The translations under genes and the position numbers were made by a program. From Methyloceanibacter sp. (GTDB taxonomy: Bacteria > Pseudomonadota > Alphaproteobacteria > Rhizobiales > Methyloligellaceae), in NCBI GenBank assembly GCA_025449615.1, contig JANWJA010000125.1, positions 1 through 6,152 of the forward strand: DNA of 6,152 bases. Reading direction: 5' to 3'. Positions 5,626 to 6,152 of the stretch are shown here, piece by piece (the stretch's first letter is position 1; every line of letters starts with the position of its first letter). The notes beneath the pieces were generated by a model that saw nothing but the letters and a program-made list of their open reading frames with translations, ran no database searches and was not told the DNA's origin.

Positions 5626-6152
5626 CTAGCCGCCGCCGAAAATGCCGACGCCCTTCTTCCAATCGTCAGGCGCGGCCGCGGGCCGCTTTGGGCGCTGTGG
5701 CTTGGGCGTGGCGGGTGTCGCCAAGTCCGTGCCGCTCGCAGCCGTCGCGTCCCCAGTGGTCGTCACATCACTCGCGGACGGGGTCGCGATCTCGGGCTGA
5801 GCGGACACGGCCTCCGGCGCAGGTTTGGCTACTTGTGTCTCCGGCTGCGGCACGGGCGCGGCGGGGACCTCGCGCGGCGGCTCGGCCTTTTTCGGCTCGA
5901 TCTCGGCAGCCTTAGGCTCTGGCGGAGCGGGCTTCGCCGCCGGAGGCGGCGGCGGGTTCGGCTTGGCTGCGACCGGCGCTTTGGCAGCAGGTTTCGGCTC
6001 AGGGGCAGGTTCAGGTTCGACCGAGGGCGCCTTGGCTTCGGCCGGGAGTTTTACTTCCGCAGGCTCGACCTCGGAATCCGGTTTTGCTTCAGGTGGCGGG
6101 GTCTTGCCGCTCACGTCGAGCGTTTCCAGCCGCTCCACATCTTCTTGCATGC
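5626..6152 (-). CDS. Pro/Ala/Glu/Lys-rich protein, C-terminal part (partial at right edge)
   Basis: The frame is open to the right edge, so at least 175 codons belong to a protein whose beginning is not in the window. The in-frame ATG at 6148-6150 could be a start, but its context cannot be seen and the segment reads more like the tail of a longer protein. After a short charged stretch (QEDVERLETLDVSGK), about 110 residues are dominated by Pro, Ala, Glu and Lys, including a run of five prolines; next comes a Thr/Ser/Ala-rich part, a basic KPQRPKRP patch and the C-terminus DDWKKGVGIFGGG. No membrane segment or catalytic motif is visible. Such segments are usually disordered linkers or tails, for instance in envelope-spanning or cell-surface proteins; I cannot name the family. 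The TAG stop (5626-5628) lies in the end of the adjoining repeat element. Confidence 0.65.
   Translation of the reverse strand, partial: MQEDVERLETLDVSGKTPPPEAKPDSEVEPAEVKLPAEAKAPSVEPEPAPEPKPAAKAPVAAKPNPPPPPAAKPAPPEPKAAEIEPKKAEPPREVPAAPVPQPETQVAKPAPEAVSAQPEIATPSASDVTTTGDATAASGTDLATPATPKPQRPKRPAAAPDDWKKGVGIFGGG

Larger units (their letters stand above)
5484..5629. repeat. Composite palindromic intergenic repeat bounded by CTAGAGC inverted ends
   Basis: The left end reads CTAGAGCGT (5484-5492) and the right end ATGCTCTAG (5621-5629); they are inverted copies matching at 8 of 9 positions. Inside are a second short inverted pair (TGATTC at 5492-5497, GAATCA at 5570-5575), a strong hairpin at 5537-5559 and a longer imperfect palindrome at 5582-5624. 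The ends and the inner palindrome resemble intergenic repeats I recall as abundant in Bradyrhizobium-like genomes; copy number cannot be judged from one window. Both convergent genes take their TAG stop codon from the element's ends. It covers essentially the whole space between the ribbon-helix-helix gene and the Pro-rich gene, and I see no gene inside it. Confidence 0.7.

Noticed and set aside
1..6152. A new multi-gene defence or mobile system
   Set aside because: No nuclease, transposase, integrase, reverse transcriptase, phage or CRISPR signature was seen in any frame; the genes are metabolic and signalling genes with similar base composition.

Overview
The window looks like chromosomal DNA from an alphaproteobacterium of the order Rhizobiales (Hyphomicrobiales), most likely near Bradyrhizobium, Rhodopseudomonas or Pseudolabrys. 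This is inferred from the high GC content and codon use, a glutaminase carrying STAS and cyclic-nucleotide domains, an HWE-type histidine kinase, fumC followed closely by a small ribbon-helix-helix gene, and an intergenic palindrome of the kind scattered through Bradyrhizobium-like genomes. No search was run, so the genus is a guess.

Layout. (1) Bases 2-1738, plus strand: glutaminase fused to a STAS domain and a cyclic-nucleotide-binding domain; its N-terminus lies outside the window. (2) Bases 1742-3670, minus strand: a membrane histidine kinase with about eight transmembrane helices, one PAS domain and an HWE catalytic core. It converges on the glutaminase gene with three bases between the stop codons. 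(3) Bases 3671-3841: the divergent intergenic region between the kinase and fumC. (4) Bases 3842-5266, plus strand: class II fumarase, followed 8 bases later by a 70-residue ribbon-helix-helix protein (5275-5487), probably one transcription unit. (5) Bases 5484-5629: a composite palindromic intergenic repeat whose ends supply the TAG stop codons of both flanking genes. (6) Bases 5626-6152, minus strand: the C-terminal part of a Pro/Ala/Glu/Lys-rich protein that runs off the right edge.

How the genes relate. The glutaminase makes glutamate and ammonium, and its accessory domains suggest that activity or location responds to a cyclic nucleotide and to a protein partner. Fumarase is a TCA-cycle enzyme. 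The kinase is a signalling protein with no response regulator in view. The genes look like ordinary chromosomal neighbours rather than one dedicated system, and I see no mobile-element gene, CRISPR array, tRNA, rRNA or defence island. The points most worth a second look are the three-domain glutaminase, the repeated membrane sensor of the kinase, and the repeat element that ends two convergent genes.
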